Positions 55,496 to 64,000 of a stretch of 64,000 nt of DNA are shown piece by piece; position 1 is the stretch's first letter; each line of letters starts with the position of its first letter. A model generated the notes under the pieces. That model had not been told where the DNA came from. It did not search any database and saw nothing but the letters and a program-made list of their open reading frames with translations. Location: assembly GCA_019925095.2 (NCBI GenBank), contig CM034398.1:4045001-4109000 (forward strand). Direction: 5' to 3'. The DNA is from Dendrolimus kikuchii. Its lineage: Eukaryota > Arthropoda > Insecta > Lepidoptera > Lasiocampidae. Both the position numbers and the translations under genes were made by a program.

Positions 55496-55644
55496 CATAC
55501 ATACATACATAACTTCACGCCAGTTCCCTTGCGGGGTGGGCACGAACATCAGAGCGCCATTTAGGCTTATTCTTACACACCTCACTTGCATCTTTGACAT
55601 TCATATCTCTTGTCATACACGCTCGTCTGTTCTTAAGTCTCGTC
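55496..55644 (-). mobile_element. RTE-like LINE, 5'-truncated copy 14
   Basis: Target-site duplication CTATCAACTTTTA at 55483-55495 and 55645-55657. Confidence 0.92.
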
Positions 55645-55659
55645 CTATCAACTTTTAAC

Positions 55660-56064
55660 ATGTAAAAAAGCAGTTATTAGGCATAACTACTATAATCGCA
55701 AGGGTTTTGTAGATTTTTTATTATTATTTTAGACATTTTTTGGTTCTATCATCAATTTTCGCAGCGCATGCGATGAAAGACATTATATGGCTAATTTTTT
55801 TTATATCTTGGGTTACATTATTGAAGTTTTAGTGAGTATTCCTAATGTTTTGTAGTAGTAAATATAGCCTATATTACTCAGGAATAATGTAGCATTCTAA
55901 TGGTGAAAGAATTTTTGCAATCGGTCTAGGAGTTTATTCGTCATAAACGTACAAAAATCATTCCTCTTTATAATAAATAGTAAGACATAGATTGTACAAG
56001 GAGGAGGCTCAATTGACCTTTCGGCGCCTTGGCAACGATAAAAAATTCGAGATAAATCCATACA
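55660..56064. other. Unassigned sequence left of the Penelope ORF
   Basis: Typical Helitron-like phrases (GCAATCGGTCTAGGAGTTTA) near 55917-55950. No Penelope coding sequence was recognised left of 56065, so the element is 5'-truncated about here. Confidence 0.35.
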
Positions 56065-57243
56065 ATGGATATGACGGTCCATATTTTAAGTGACTACGTG
56101 ACTCTTATGTCTTTCATGAAATATATCTTGAACTATCGACTTTCTGTGTGGGACTACGGCTTCTACGACCAAATCAACGGTGTAGCCATGGGCTCACCGG
56201 TGTCTCCTGTCGTAGCTGACATTTTTATGGAAGACTTCGAGCAGAAGGCACTGGATACCGCTCCGGCTAAGCCGAAGATGTATAAAAGGTACGTAGACGA
56301 TACTTTTGCCGTCCTCCCAAACGATAAAGTCTCTGCATTTCTAGATCATCTCAATTCCATTAGCAGTAATATTAAATTTACTATGGAACTAGAGGCAAAT
56401 AATAAATTAGCTTTTCTGGATGTGCTCATCCTAAGGAACCCTGACAATACTCTTGGTCATACGGTGTATAGGAAACCTACCCATACAGATAAATACCTTA
56501 ATGGTTCGTCTCACCACCATCCTAGTCAGTTAGCTACCGTGGGCAAATCTTTGTTTCAGAGAGCACGGAAAATTTGTGACGAGAACCACATAGCTGGAGA
56601 GCTTCAGCATGTCAAGCGAGTTCTACAACGCAATCAGCTGAAGACTCCACACCAACGTCACAAAGGCCCCAAACCACCTTCAGTTGAGCGGTGCCCTGCT
56701 ACCCTACCCTACATCAAGGGGGTCACAGACAGAATTGGTCACATCCTCAGGCGAGCTTCAATCAAAACATATTTCAAGCCGCAGAAAAAGATTACCCAAT
56801 TTCTGAGACCTGTGAAATGCAATATCCCACTCCAGGATGCAGGGGTTTACAAGCTTGATTGTGAGTGTGGATTGTCATACATTGGGCAAACAAAGAGGAG
56901 CATAAAAACACGAATAAAAGAACACATTGCTGACATGAAACACACAAGGTCTACGAAGTCTGCGATCAGTGAACACACGCTGGATAAACCCAACCACTAC
57001 ATCAGATTCGATAACCCACAAATCCTCGCGAAAGAGAATCGTTTCATACCTAGAATGATGCGTGAGGCTATTGAAATCAAAAAACACCCAAATTTCAATA
57101 GAGAAGATGGTTGGCAAGTACCACCTGTTTGGGATCCAATTATCAAAACTATTAAGACCCAAACCCAGCAAAAACCACCTGCCAGACCTCAAGACACTGT
57201 GAGCTCTTTCTGCGTACAACGGAACACAAACCAACTTGACTGA
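56065..57243 (+). CDS. Penelope-like element ORF: partial reverse transcriptase plus GIY-YIG endonuclease
   Basis: A 392-residue open frame without stops. Residues 15-120 are the end of the RT palm: GSPVSPVVADIFMEDFE (motif at 43-59) and KRYVDDTFAVL with catalytic YVDD at 76-79, then the FLDV...YRKPTHTDKYL block typical of Penelope RTs. Residues ~255-345 form a GIY-YIG nuclease: GVYKLDCECG (260-269), SYIGQTKRSIKTRIKEH (271-287) and Glu in REAIEI (333-338). A full Penelope ORF is about twice as long; the N-terminal RT blocks are missing, so the annotated ATG is only the first Met of a 5'-truncated copy. Its frame is otherwise intact, which suggests a recent insertion. Confidence 0.92.
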   Translation: MDMTVHILSDYVTLMSFMKYILNYRLSVWDYGFYDQINGVAMGSPVSPVVADIFMEDFEQKALDTAPAKPKMYKRYVDDTFAVLPNDKVSAFLDHLNSISSNIKFTMELEANNKLAFLDVLILRNPDNTLGHTVYRKPTHTDKYLNGSSHHHPSQLATVGKSLFQRARKICDENHIAGELQHVKRVLQRNQLKTPHQRHKGPKPPSVERCPATLPYIKGVTDRIGHILRRASIKTYFKPQKKITQFLRPVKCNIPLQDAGVYKLDCECGLSYIGQTKRSIKTRIKEHIADMKHTRSTKSAISEHTLDKPNHYIRFDNPQILAKENRFIPRMMREAIEIKKHPNFNREDGWQVPPVWDPIIKTIKTQTQQKPPARPQDTVSSFCVQRNTNQLD

Positions 57244-57628
57244 TAATTACTTTTATTTTTCCTTCCACCCATTTTAATATTATATAAAATTATTAGAGCT
57301 AGGCATGTTTGCTGAAGAGTTTCTTGCGCCGCATCTTCTCTTCAAGCCATAACATGTTGCGAAGCGGTAGTAAATTAGATTAGGCTCCCATAGATTAAAT
57401 AATAACCATAAACAAAATTAAAAATTAAATAATTAAAATTAATAAGTTGGCGGTAGGCTAAATAAAACTTTAACAATACTCGTTGACACTTGACATCTTT
57501 GTCTTCCGTGATCACGGCCACTGAAAAGTGGCCGAAACGTCGGAAAAAACCAAAATCAAATAAAATTACCGCGCTTAAAACCGTTAAAACGTAGTTTTAT
57601 TATGTATACAAGTCGCGAAAACTTAAGA
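57244..57628 (+). mobile_element. Penelope-like element 3'UTR
   Basis: Follows the ORF directly. It includes CTTTTATTTTTCCTTCCACC, the L-like module (57297-57340), and the three-hairpin motif CCGTGATCACGG, GGCCACTGAAAAGTGGCC, CCGAAACGTCGG (57507-57543), ending near AAGTCGCGAAAACTTAAG. Copies of this UTR alone occur at 14291-14641, 16905-17695 and 51362-51818. Confidence 0.88.
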
Positions 57629-57812
57629 AAATACTATTTGAACTATCGAGTTACGCAAGATGAACATATATGTATGGTTTTAGTTATATAAATGCTTGTT
57701 TAGTTTTAAGCAATTGTTTATCAATCTATTAATAAATAATGATAAACCTCACATTTTTGTCTATAATTGAAATATCTTAGATTTTTTTTATATGTTACCC
57801 TGATTACTGTGG

Positions 57813-59075
57813 GATGCACAAGGTGGCTTCAGAAATGGAAGGGGATGTATGGATCAAGTTTTCTCTCTCCGCAATATCGTAGAGAAGCAGCTGGCTATGG
57901 GCCGGAAGGTTTTCTGCGGTTTTGTGGATCTAGAGAAAGCATTTGACAGGGTTGTGCGGAAGGACCTCTGGGACATATTGCCCGGATATGGGATTAATGG
58001 CCAATTGATGCGTGCTGTGCAGTCCACTTACGAGGACTGTATGGCATGCGTGCGAGTAGATGGCAGCCTGTCGCCCTGGTTTGACGTCAATATTGGCGTC
58101 AGGCAGGGCTGCGTGCTGTCGGCTTTGCTGTTCATCCTATACCTGGACGATTGTCTCCAGAGAATAAGATTGATGGATGTTGGGGTGCGGATGAGTGATC
58201 TAGTTGTAAGCACCTTACTTTATGCGGATGATGCCGTGCTTTTAGCCGAATCGCCATCAGAACTGCAAACACTAGTCACAATAATGAAAGATGACTGTCA
58301 GGCGAGAGGCTTACATTTGAATGCGAAGAAAACAAAGGTTATGGTGTTTGAAAGAGAAGAAACCAGAACGAATGCAAGGATAATGGTCGATGATGTTATG
58401 CTGGAGCAAGTGAACGAGTTTGTATATCTTGGATGTGCTTTTAGCAGGGATGGAAGGTACACCGCTGATATAGAAAGAAGAGTGAATTTGGGGAATAGTT
58501 TGAATGGAGCGTTAGGTAAACTTCTAGGCGCTAAGAACCTCAGCCAGAAGGCCCAGCTCGCCATACACAACGCGGTGCTGGTACCTACGCTCACGTATGG
58601 AAGCGAGAGTTGGGTATGGAAGAGAGAGCATGAAAGTAGAGTAAACGCGGTTGAGATGCGAGCACTGCGCAAAATCTGCGGAGTGACGCTCGCGGACCGC
58701 GTTCGTAATACCGAAGTAAGAAAGAGAGTTGGTCTGAAAGAAAGTGTCGGGGTGAAGGTAAGGAAAGGAATGCTCCGGTGGTTCGGGCATGTGGAAAGAA
58801 TGCATGATGAAAGAATGACTAAACAGATATACAATGCAAAAGTGGATGGATGCAGAAGTCGTGGAAGGCCACGACACACCTTCCATGATCAAATTGATCG
58901 TGTACTAGCGGAGGGTGATGTCAGGAGCCTTAAGAACAGACGAGCGTGCATGACAAGAGTTATGAATGTCAAAGAAGCAAGTGAGGTGTGTAAGAATGGG
59001 CCTAAATGGCGCTCTGTTGTTCGTGCCTACCCCGCAAGGGAACTGGCGTGAAGTTATGTATGTATGTATGTATTT
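57813..59075 (+). CDS. RTE-like LINE reverse transcriptase, 5'-truncated but open (copy 15)
   Basis: Open from 57813 to the stop at 59049-59051; a TGA lies just upstream at 57801. First Met at 57849 (400 residues). RT motifs by residue from that Met: upstream GGFRNGRGC, FVDLEKAFD (25-33, catalytic Asp27), GVRQGCVLS (83-91) and YADD (125-128), then KKTKVMVF and YLGCAFSRDG. The C-terminus has LTYGSESWVWKREHES, LRWFGHVERMHDER, CRSRGRPRHTFHDQI and ends AYPARELA. The AP endonuclease domain is missing. The 3' end is GAAGTTATG plus (TATG)n, the tandem-tail end of RTE-type LINEs. All other copies listed are 3' fragments of this ORF; exact clade name uncertain. Confidence 0.9.
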
Positions 59076-59079
59076 ATTG

Positions 59080-59600
59080 TGCACGTATTGTATGGAGTTT
59101 ATGCAATTCATTTACAAAATGAGAAGAAATCCGAGGGTAATTTGAAGCAGCAGATATTGAAGACGCAACTAAGAATTTTTGTCTGTCTGTCAGAACATCA
59201 CTTGAAGACTACTGAACTGATTTAAATGAAACACGACACAAAACTAGTTTATATCCCGGGTCAACACTTGAGATACTTTTTATCCCGACGCACAATTCAT
59301 TTGGGTTAGACGAATATAGTAAAAAAAGTTGACACTGCGGCCGAGTTTCTTAGTGCCACCATTGCAATTCACTAGTCCCTAATTATCAAAGTGTAGCATG
59401 TGCCAGCGAAATTTCGTACGCATTGTTATGACGACGACGTATTTGTTAGTGACAACGACATAGTTGATGAAAAGTATCCTAAGTGTTGACTCGGGATATA
59501 AGATAGCTTTGTGTCGAGTTTCATTTAAATCCGTTGAGTAGTTTTCACGTGATGCTTTAAATGAGAGATAGACAAAAATTCTAAAAACTGTGTGTGTATA
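59080..59600. other. Old Helitron-like and unassigned sequence
   Basis: TATATCCCGGGTCAACACTT and TTAAATCCGTTGAGTAGTTT, near 59250 and 59530, are phrases of degraded Helitron-type repeats. Confidence 0.4.
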
Positions 59601-59602
59601 TA

Positions 59603-59811
59603 TCTTAATATATATAAATTACGTGTCACTTTGTTTCTCCGCGCTGGACTCCTAAGCTACTTGAGCGATTTTAATCAAATTTGCACACCGTGTGCAGTTT
59701 GAGCCGACTTGAAAGATAGGATAGCTTACATTTGGACCCGGTAGGTGGCGCTGGAACAGGGTTCTAAATTTTATTTCTTCAGGGCTGAACAACGTCTGCC
59801 GGGACAGCTAG
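59603..59811 (+). mobile_element. Short Helitron, intact ends
   Basis: 209 bp from TCTTAATATATATAAATTAC (after A) to CGTCTGCCGGGACAGCTAG (before T). Confidence 0.85.
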
Positions 59812-59814
59812 TAT

Positions 59815-60470
59815 AAATATATAATAATTCATCTAGTAAATATATGCATATGCATTTCTTGCCTAAATGGACATAAATGTAGATATAGATACAATTTTAA
59901 ATGTAAATCAGGTCATTGTACACTTCTGCATAAGACTGAAAATCCTGTGAATGAACCAGCAACTATCCTTTCTAATAGTTCTTGTGCTTATACTTTATTG
60001 ACTATTATAAAGGTAAAGTTATAATAGATTTAAAAGGACGAGAAATTTTCATCAGAGCACTACTCGATAGTGGCAGTCTTTCATAACAAAGGCTTTATTC
60101 AGACACAATACGTAGTTCCGAATCTGACTTTTTGAATAGTTGCCTTCGACAACAACAACGACACAATATACGTAAACGTCACACGTCACATTAGCAGTGA
60201 CAGATAAAACATCGCTTACGAACTTCAAGTCACTTCATACTTGATTACTTTATTAATACACGTTTAAATTTTACCAGCGTAACGAATTGTAAACAACGAA
60301 TTATACGAATTTATACGAGAAAAAACTTCTCATTTTTGGATATCCTCCGTTCCTGTGTCTACAGGCTTTAATGGGTAAATTACCAGAGTAAAAGAGCATT
60401 AAATTAATATACGTAACAATTAAAAATTAACTAAGTTCTAAATAAATTAATATAAACTATATGGATAAAT
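59815..60470. other. Unassigned sequence with a retroelement protease scrap
   Basis: Apart from the fragment at 60014-60085 nothing is recognised. Confidence 0.35.
60014..60085 (+). pseudogene. BEL/Pao-type aspartic protease fragment
   Basis: The plus strand encodes KVIIDLKGREIFIRALLDSG and SLS before frame loss. R-A-L-L-D-S-G-S is the active-site strand of BEL/Pao retroelement proteases. A very small remnant. Confidence 0.45.
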
Positions 60471-60474
60471 AAAA

Positions 60475-60634
60475 TGTCAGGAGCCTTAAGAACAGACAAG
60501 CTTGCATGACAAGAGTTATGAATGTCAAAGAGGCAAGTGAGGTGTGTAAGAATAAGCCTAAATGGCACTCTGTTGTTCGTGCCTACCCCGCAAGGGAACT
60601 GGCGTGAAGTTATGTATGTATGTATGTATGTATT
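60475..60634 (+). mobile_element. RTE-like LINE, 5'-truncated copy 16
   Basis: ATGTCAGGAGCCTTAAGAAC to the (TATG)n tail. Confidence 0.88.
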
Positions 60635-60675
60635 AAACTATACTATAAATATAACTTTACTTACAAAATAACAAT

Positions 60676-60945
60676 CTACAAGTAAATAATTGACTCCAGA
60701 TCGCTGTCAGCGGGGTGCGTGCTCAAAATGCTGGCCGCATTTCCACGTTGGATGGCAACGCTGATGCGTTGCCCTAGGTGCAAGCCAGCCTGTTGGTCAC
60801 GCGAGAGCTCAATTAGACGCGTTGAGAGGTCTCGATAGAGGTGATGAGCTCCAGGCCCCCATGGCCCCAGGGTTTCAACCCCGAAAACCGCAAATACGTA
60901 CCCATTACACATGACACATTTTTGCGGCGTTTCAGGGCATCCTGG
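60676..60945 (-). pseudogene. Multicopy TE C-terminal segment V, copy 6
   Basis: Minus-strand frame: FGVETLGPWGPGAHHLYRDL, then STRLIELSRDQQAGLHLGQR and ISVAIQRGNAASILSTHPAD, then stop. With copy 5 it defines the segment. GGCAACGC/GCGTTGCC forms the inner hairpin near 60755. Confidence 0.6.
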
Positions 60946-60964
60946 TGTGTAAATATAATTATTT

Positions 60965-61098
60965 ATACATACATACATAACTTCACGCCAGTTCCCTTGC
61001 GGGGTAGGCACGAACAACAGAGCGCCATTTAGGCTTATTCTTACACACCTCACTTGCTCCTTTGACATTCATAACTCTTGTCATGCACACTCGTCTGT
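60965..61098 (-). mobile_element. RTE-like LINE, 5'-truncated copy 17
   Basis: (ATAC)n tail then TTCACGCCAGTTCCCTTGCG to TGCACACTCGTCTG. Confidence 0.88.
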
Positions 61099-61289
61099 AT
61101 AATATGATTATTCATATTATATTATAATAAATTAATTAAATTATATGTTCAGAAATTTACTGAACAATTGTGTTTTTGGAATCTGCTGAGCCGAATTAGT
61201 CCCCTGTTTCTTTTTAAATTAATTGTCGACAGTCGACTTGATACTCTCTAAAGATTTATTGTAGTAATTCAGTTATTATTATTTTATAA

Positions 61290-61345
61290 ATTCAAAAGTT
61301 TTATTCGTAATAAGTTCCACTGGAGGACATTTTTTGAAACTTGAT
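61290..61345 (-). repeat. Family L 3'-terminal scrap
   Basis: AATAAGTTCCACTGGAGGAC matches the 3'-terminal region of family L copy 2 (42850-42880). Confidence 0.5.
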
Positions 61346-61860
61346 CCCTATTAATATTATAAATGCGAAAGTGACTCTGTCTGTCTGTTACGCTTTCGCG
61401 GAAAAACTATTGGACCTATTTGGCTGAAACTCAGTATATTTGTACTTTCAATGCCGAAGATGAACGTAGGATAATTTTTATCTCGAAACATGGGATAGTT
61501 TCTGGGATAAAAGTGTATTTTTCTGTTTCACTGTAATGCTTTCATAGAAAAACTATTGGACCAACTTGGCTGAAACTGGCTATATCATAATTTTGGTCAT
61601 TTTCGTCATGTTTGCCATTTTTGTAGTTTACGGACGACAAACAAGACTTGACACACAAGCTGCTACTTTTATCGCAAAAATAAAACTAAAACGGGTTGAA
61701 ATGGGGGATGACAGTTTGTATGGGAAACCAATCATTTCTCAAGTTTATAGATATAAAAATTCATCATCTATAAAAAATGCGATAGTGACTCGGTCTGTCT
61801 ATCTGTTAAGCTTTCATGGAAAATAACTGGAACACTGGATCGGTTTTGCTGTAATTTTGT
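61345..61860 (+). mobile_element. Helitron-like repeat, duplicated internally
   Basis: ATTAATATTATAAATGCGAA then GTGACTCTGTCTGTCTGTTA. The TTTCGCGGAAAAACTATTGG block is repeated ~155 bp on (TTTCATAGAAAAACTATTGG), and a third, diverged start is near 61780. No clear 3' end. Confidence 0.5.
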
Positions 61861-61864
61861 ACAT

Positions 61865-62280
61865 ATTTTATGTAGTTTTAATACCGGCAATGGACATAGA
61901 TACTTATTATCTAATATAAAAAAATAATACAATATAACCTGTATTAATGCTTGCTCTTTAAACAAAAGGCAGGCATTGCGGTTGAATCCGGGTAGAGATG
62001 GGATAGTTTACGATATATAATGAAGTGAATCTTCACTAATATAAAAATTAATACAATATAACCTATATTAATGCTTGCTCTTTAAACAAGAGACACGCAT
62101 TGGGGTTGTATCCTAGAGAAGCAGCGGGAACAAACTCCGTAGTAACACCTCTAGCTAAAAATGATTTTACTTCATAATAGGGATGCGGACACAATGTTAC
62201 AATAAATTTAAAAAAATGCATATAAAAGAACAAGCGTTAAAATACTATCTTATCATCTAACTTTTAAAATACAATCATAG
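61865..62280. other. Unassigned sequence with a direct repeat
   Basis: ATAACCTGTATTAATGCTTG (61935) and ATAACCTATATTAATGCTTG (62060) mark a ~125-bp direct repeat. A reversed family-L-like module follows near 62113-62155. Confidence 0.4.
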
Positions 62281-62284
62281 AAAA

Positions 62285-62610
62285 ATATTAATACGTGAAG
62301 CAACAACGTTGTACCCCTTTTTACGAAAATTGCGCGGATGGAGGGGTATGAAATTTACGTAACAATATATTATTTCTAAAAAAAATATAACTAAGAATCA
62401 GAATTTTTTTTGAATAAAAACAAAACCGTCTTAGTATCAAAAAGCAAACAAAAATAATATTTTCTACATCTTGAAGTTGGTGCCAAGTTAGTATAACATA
62501 AAAAACAACAACAATATATCAAAATGCACCGACTTCAAAATGTTCTAGAAAACAAATTTTTGCTTTTTTTGTTTGCAGTCGGTTTTGTTTTTGTTATTTT
62601 TTTTTTTTAA
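62285..62610. repeat. Helitron 5' part followed by an AT-rich foldback
   Basis: 62285-62360 matches the 5' part of 30995-31360. 62400-62610 is a foldback whose arms include TTGAAGTTGGTGCCAAG and GCACCGACTTCAAAA, of the same type as 2340-2590. Confidence 0.6.
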
Positions 62611-62699
62611 TAAATACAGAAGTATTTTGTACAATTGCTTTTATACATAGATAAATAGACTACATATTATTACGTGCGAGCGGGTTACGCACTTGAGAT

Positions 62700-63140
62700 T
62701 GGAAGAAAACACCAGTTTTTTTTTTAATAAATGCTTTTATTAAATTACACAGCCGTATGTGATTCTTCTCCGCAGGGTTGCCCTACACGCACAACTAACG
62801 ATGCACTGTCCCAACGATAAGATGTCTCACTCACAATAATGTCGCCGATATTGCGTAGACCACCTCTTGCTGCTGCGGTGCTCACCCCCGAATTCACCGC
62901 GCGTAGCTCGCTTCTGGATCTCCTTTTAAATTATGCTAAACTCCTTCTTCACTCAACTGCCCACTAAACTTTTCACTAAGCTCATCACTAAACTCGTCAC
63001 TATCTTCTACTAAACTCTCCAACTCTTCCAACTCTCTCGTATCGCACTTGTCGCTTCGCTGTCTTTGACTGAACTCACCCCGGTAGACGCGCCTGACCCT
63101 GCTTACAAACCCAAAAGAATCTTTTGAAATCCATATATAT
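62700..63140. other. GC-moderate unassigned segment, LTR-like
   Basis: Begins after a T-run with AATAAATGCTTTTATTAAAT (possible reversed polyadenylation region) and contains CACTAAACT-type repeats near 62965-63020. No ends were identified. Confidence 0.3.
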
Positions 63141-63144
63141 TTTT

Positions 63145-63450
63145 TTTATTGCATGAGTTCTGCAGACAGGCGGCCCACTTGATGGAAAGCGGTTACCATC
63201 GCCTATGGACATTTGCAACACCATACGTGCTATAAATGCGCTGCCGCTCTCTTAAGGGAGACTGGAACCTGGTCACTAATGCCGAAACACAACTCAAGGT
63301 TGTTATGGCTACATGCTTTAGACCAGGGGTGGTAGCCATCCAGTCGGGCAAATGCCCTACCACCTGGCTGTGGGTTGTTTAGTCGCCTCTTACGACAGGC
63401 CGCCCGGCCGCAGGAAATTGTATTCTTTCTCCATCCCTGCACGGATAATT
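63145..63450 (-). mobile_element. SINE-like repeat S, near full length
   Basis: T-run and ATTGCATGAGTTCTGCAGAC at 63145 to TCCCTGCACGGATAA at 63450. Confidence 0.85.
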
Positions 63451-63454
63451 TCGA

Positions 63455-63840
63455 TCTCGTTTTCGCTATACTTTTATTTACTGTCTATCCCTTTCTAAAA
63501 ATCTATCCATCTCTATTTTTTCTTTCCTGAACCCTCTACTCTAGAATTTCGATCTTCATTTAGTTATTCTTCGGCTCATCATCCATCCCTTTCTAAAATG
63601 TATCTGTCCTTGTCTTTTGCTTCTGGAGTCTTCTACATTTTTCTGAAACACCAACTAGACCTTTCCACATTGCTCGCCACAATATGTGTAAACAGTAAAC
63701 AAGCTTCACAACCTTTTTAGTGTCAACTAAATAACACATTGAATCATCACGACACCTTCAAATGAGAATCTCGTCACGTACATAGCCATCCTTCCCTTTG
63801 GATTAGGTCACTATGCCAAGAGAATTATTTATAGAAGGAA
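63455..63840. other. Pyrimidine-rich unassigned sequence
   Basis: CCATCCCTTTCTAAAA-like and CTATCCCTTTCTAAAAATCT blocks repeat at ~63482 and ~63579. Nothing else recognised. Confidence 0.35.
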
Positions 63841-63844
63841 ATAT

Positions 63845-64000
63845 ACTTACATACATAACTTCACGCCAGTTCCCTTGCGGGGTAGGCACGAACAACAGAG
63901 CGCCATTTAGGCTTATTCTTACACACCTCACTTGCTTCTTTGACATTCATAACTCTTGTCATGCACGCTCGTCTGTTCTTAAGGCTCCTGACATCACCTT
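63845..64000 (-). mobile_element. RTE-like LINE copy 18, cut by the window edge
   Basis: (ATAC)n tail and TTCACGCCAGTTCCCTTGCG, continuing past position 64000. Confidence 0.9.

Noticed and set aside
58298..58879. 193-codon minus-strand ORF
   Set aside because: Antisense shadow of the RTE reverse-transcriptase frame.

Overview
This window looks like nuclear DNA of an insect, most probably a butterfly or moth. It is AT-rich and crowded with transposable elements whose structure and makeup are typical of Lepidoptera: Helitron-like elements ending in CTAG between A and T, tRNA-derived SINEs, an RTE-like LINE with (TATG)n tails, Penelope-like elements and gypsy/BEL-like solo LTRs. It shows no prokaryotic or organellar gene organisation.

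One host gene is visible, on the minus strand, as three exons whose reading frames join exactly: 53011-53533 (start codon, signal peptide, N-glycosylated N-terminus), 21034-21179 and 15726-15837. Together they encode the beginning of an ANF-receptor (periplasmic-binding-protein-like) ligand-binding domain, as in receptor-type guanylate cyclases. The kinase-homology and cyclase exons are not visible and should lie beyond the left edge. The first ATG lies in an exon with its own splice acceptor, so an upstream 5'UTR exon should lie to the right. Almost everything else is intron, including one intron of about 31.8 kb.

The introns are a layered record of transposition. The commonest family is the RTE-like LINE: 18 copies, all 5'-truncated and sharing one 3' end, and a dozen or so with target-site duplications I could read by eye. 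The longest copy (57813-59075) keeps the reverse-transcriptase core. A SINE-like repeat that ends in AATAAA-poly(A) has about a dozen copies. There are seven LTRs of one family (three with perfect 4-bp duplications), many Helitrons, Penelope-like 3' ends, and one Penelope-like coding region with RT and GIY-YIG nuclease domains (56065-57243). Smaller pieces include jockey-type LINE, mariner, Tigger-like and BEL/Pao remnants.

Region by region: 1-9.7 kb holds old repeats, two LTRs and Helitrons. 9.8-20.8 kb is the densest nest, with SINEs inside LINEs, and an RTE copy inside a Helitron inside a Penelope element at 16.9-17.7 kb. 20.8-28.1 kb has exon 2, SINEs and LTRs. 28.8-31.6 kb is a repeat opened by at least three later insertions, with an uninterrupted relative at 46.2-46.8 kb. 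32-49 kb holds LINE 3' ends, SINEs, foldbacks and long (TA)n tracts. 49.6-51.9 kb is a roughly 180-bp tandem array broken by a Penelope-derived insertion with inverted ends. 52-55 kb has exon 1 and LTRs. 56-64 kb has the best-preserved Penelope and RTE copies.

I found no complete novel defence or metabolic system. The most interesting unexplained signals are structural: a covarying stem-loop inside a multicopy TE open reading frame, a roughly 45-bp module shared by otherwise unrelated retroelement 3'UTRs, and the inverted-end Penelope insertion.
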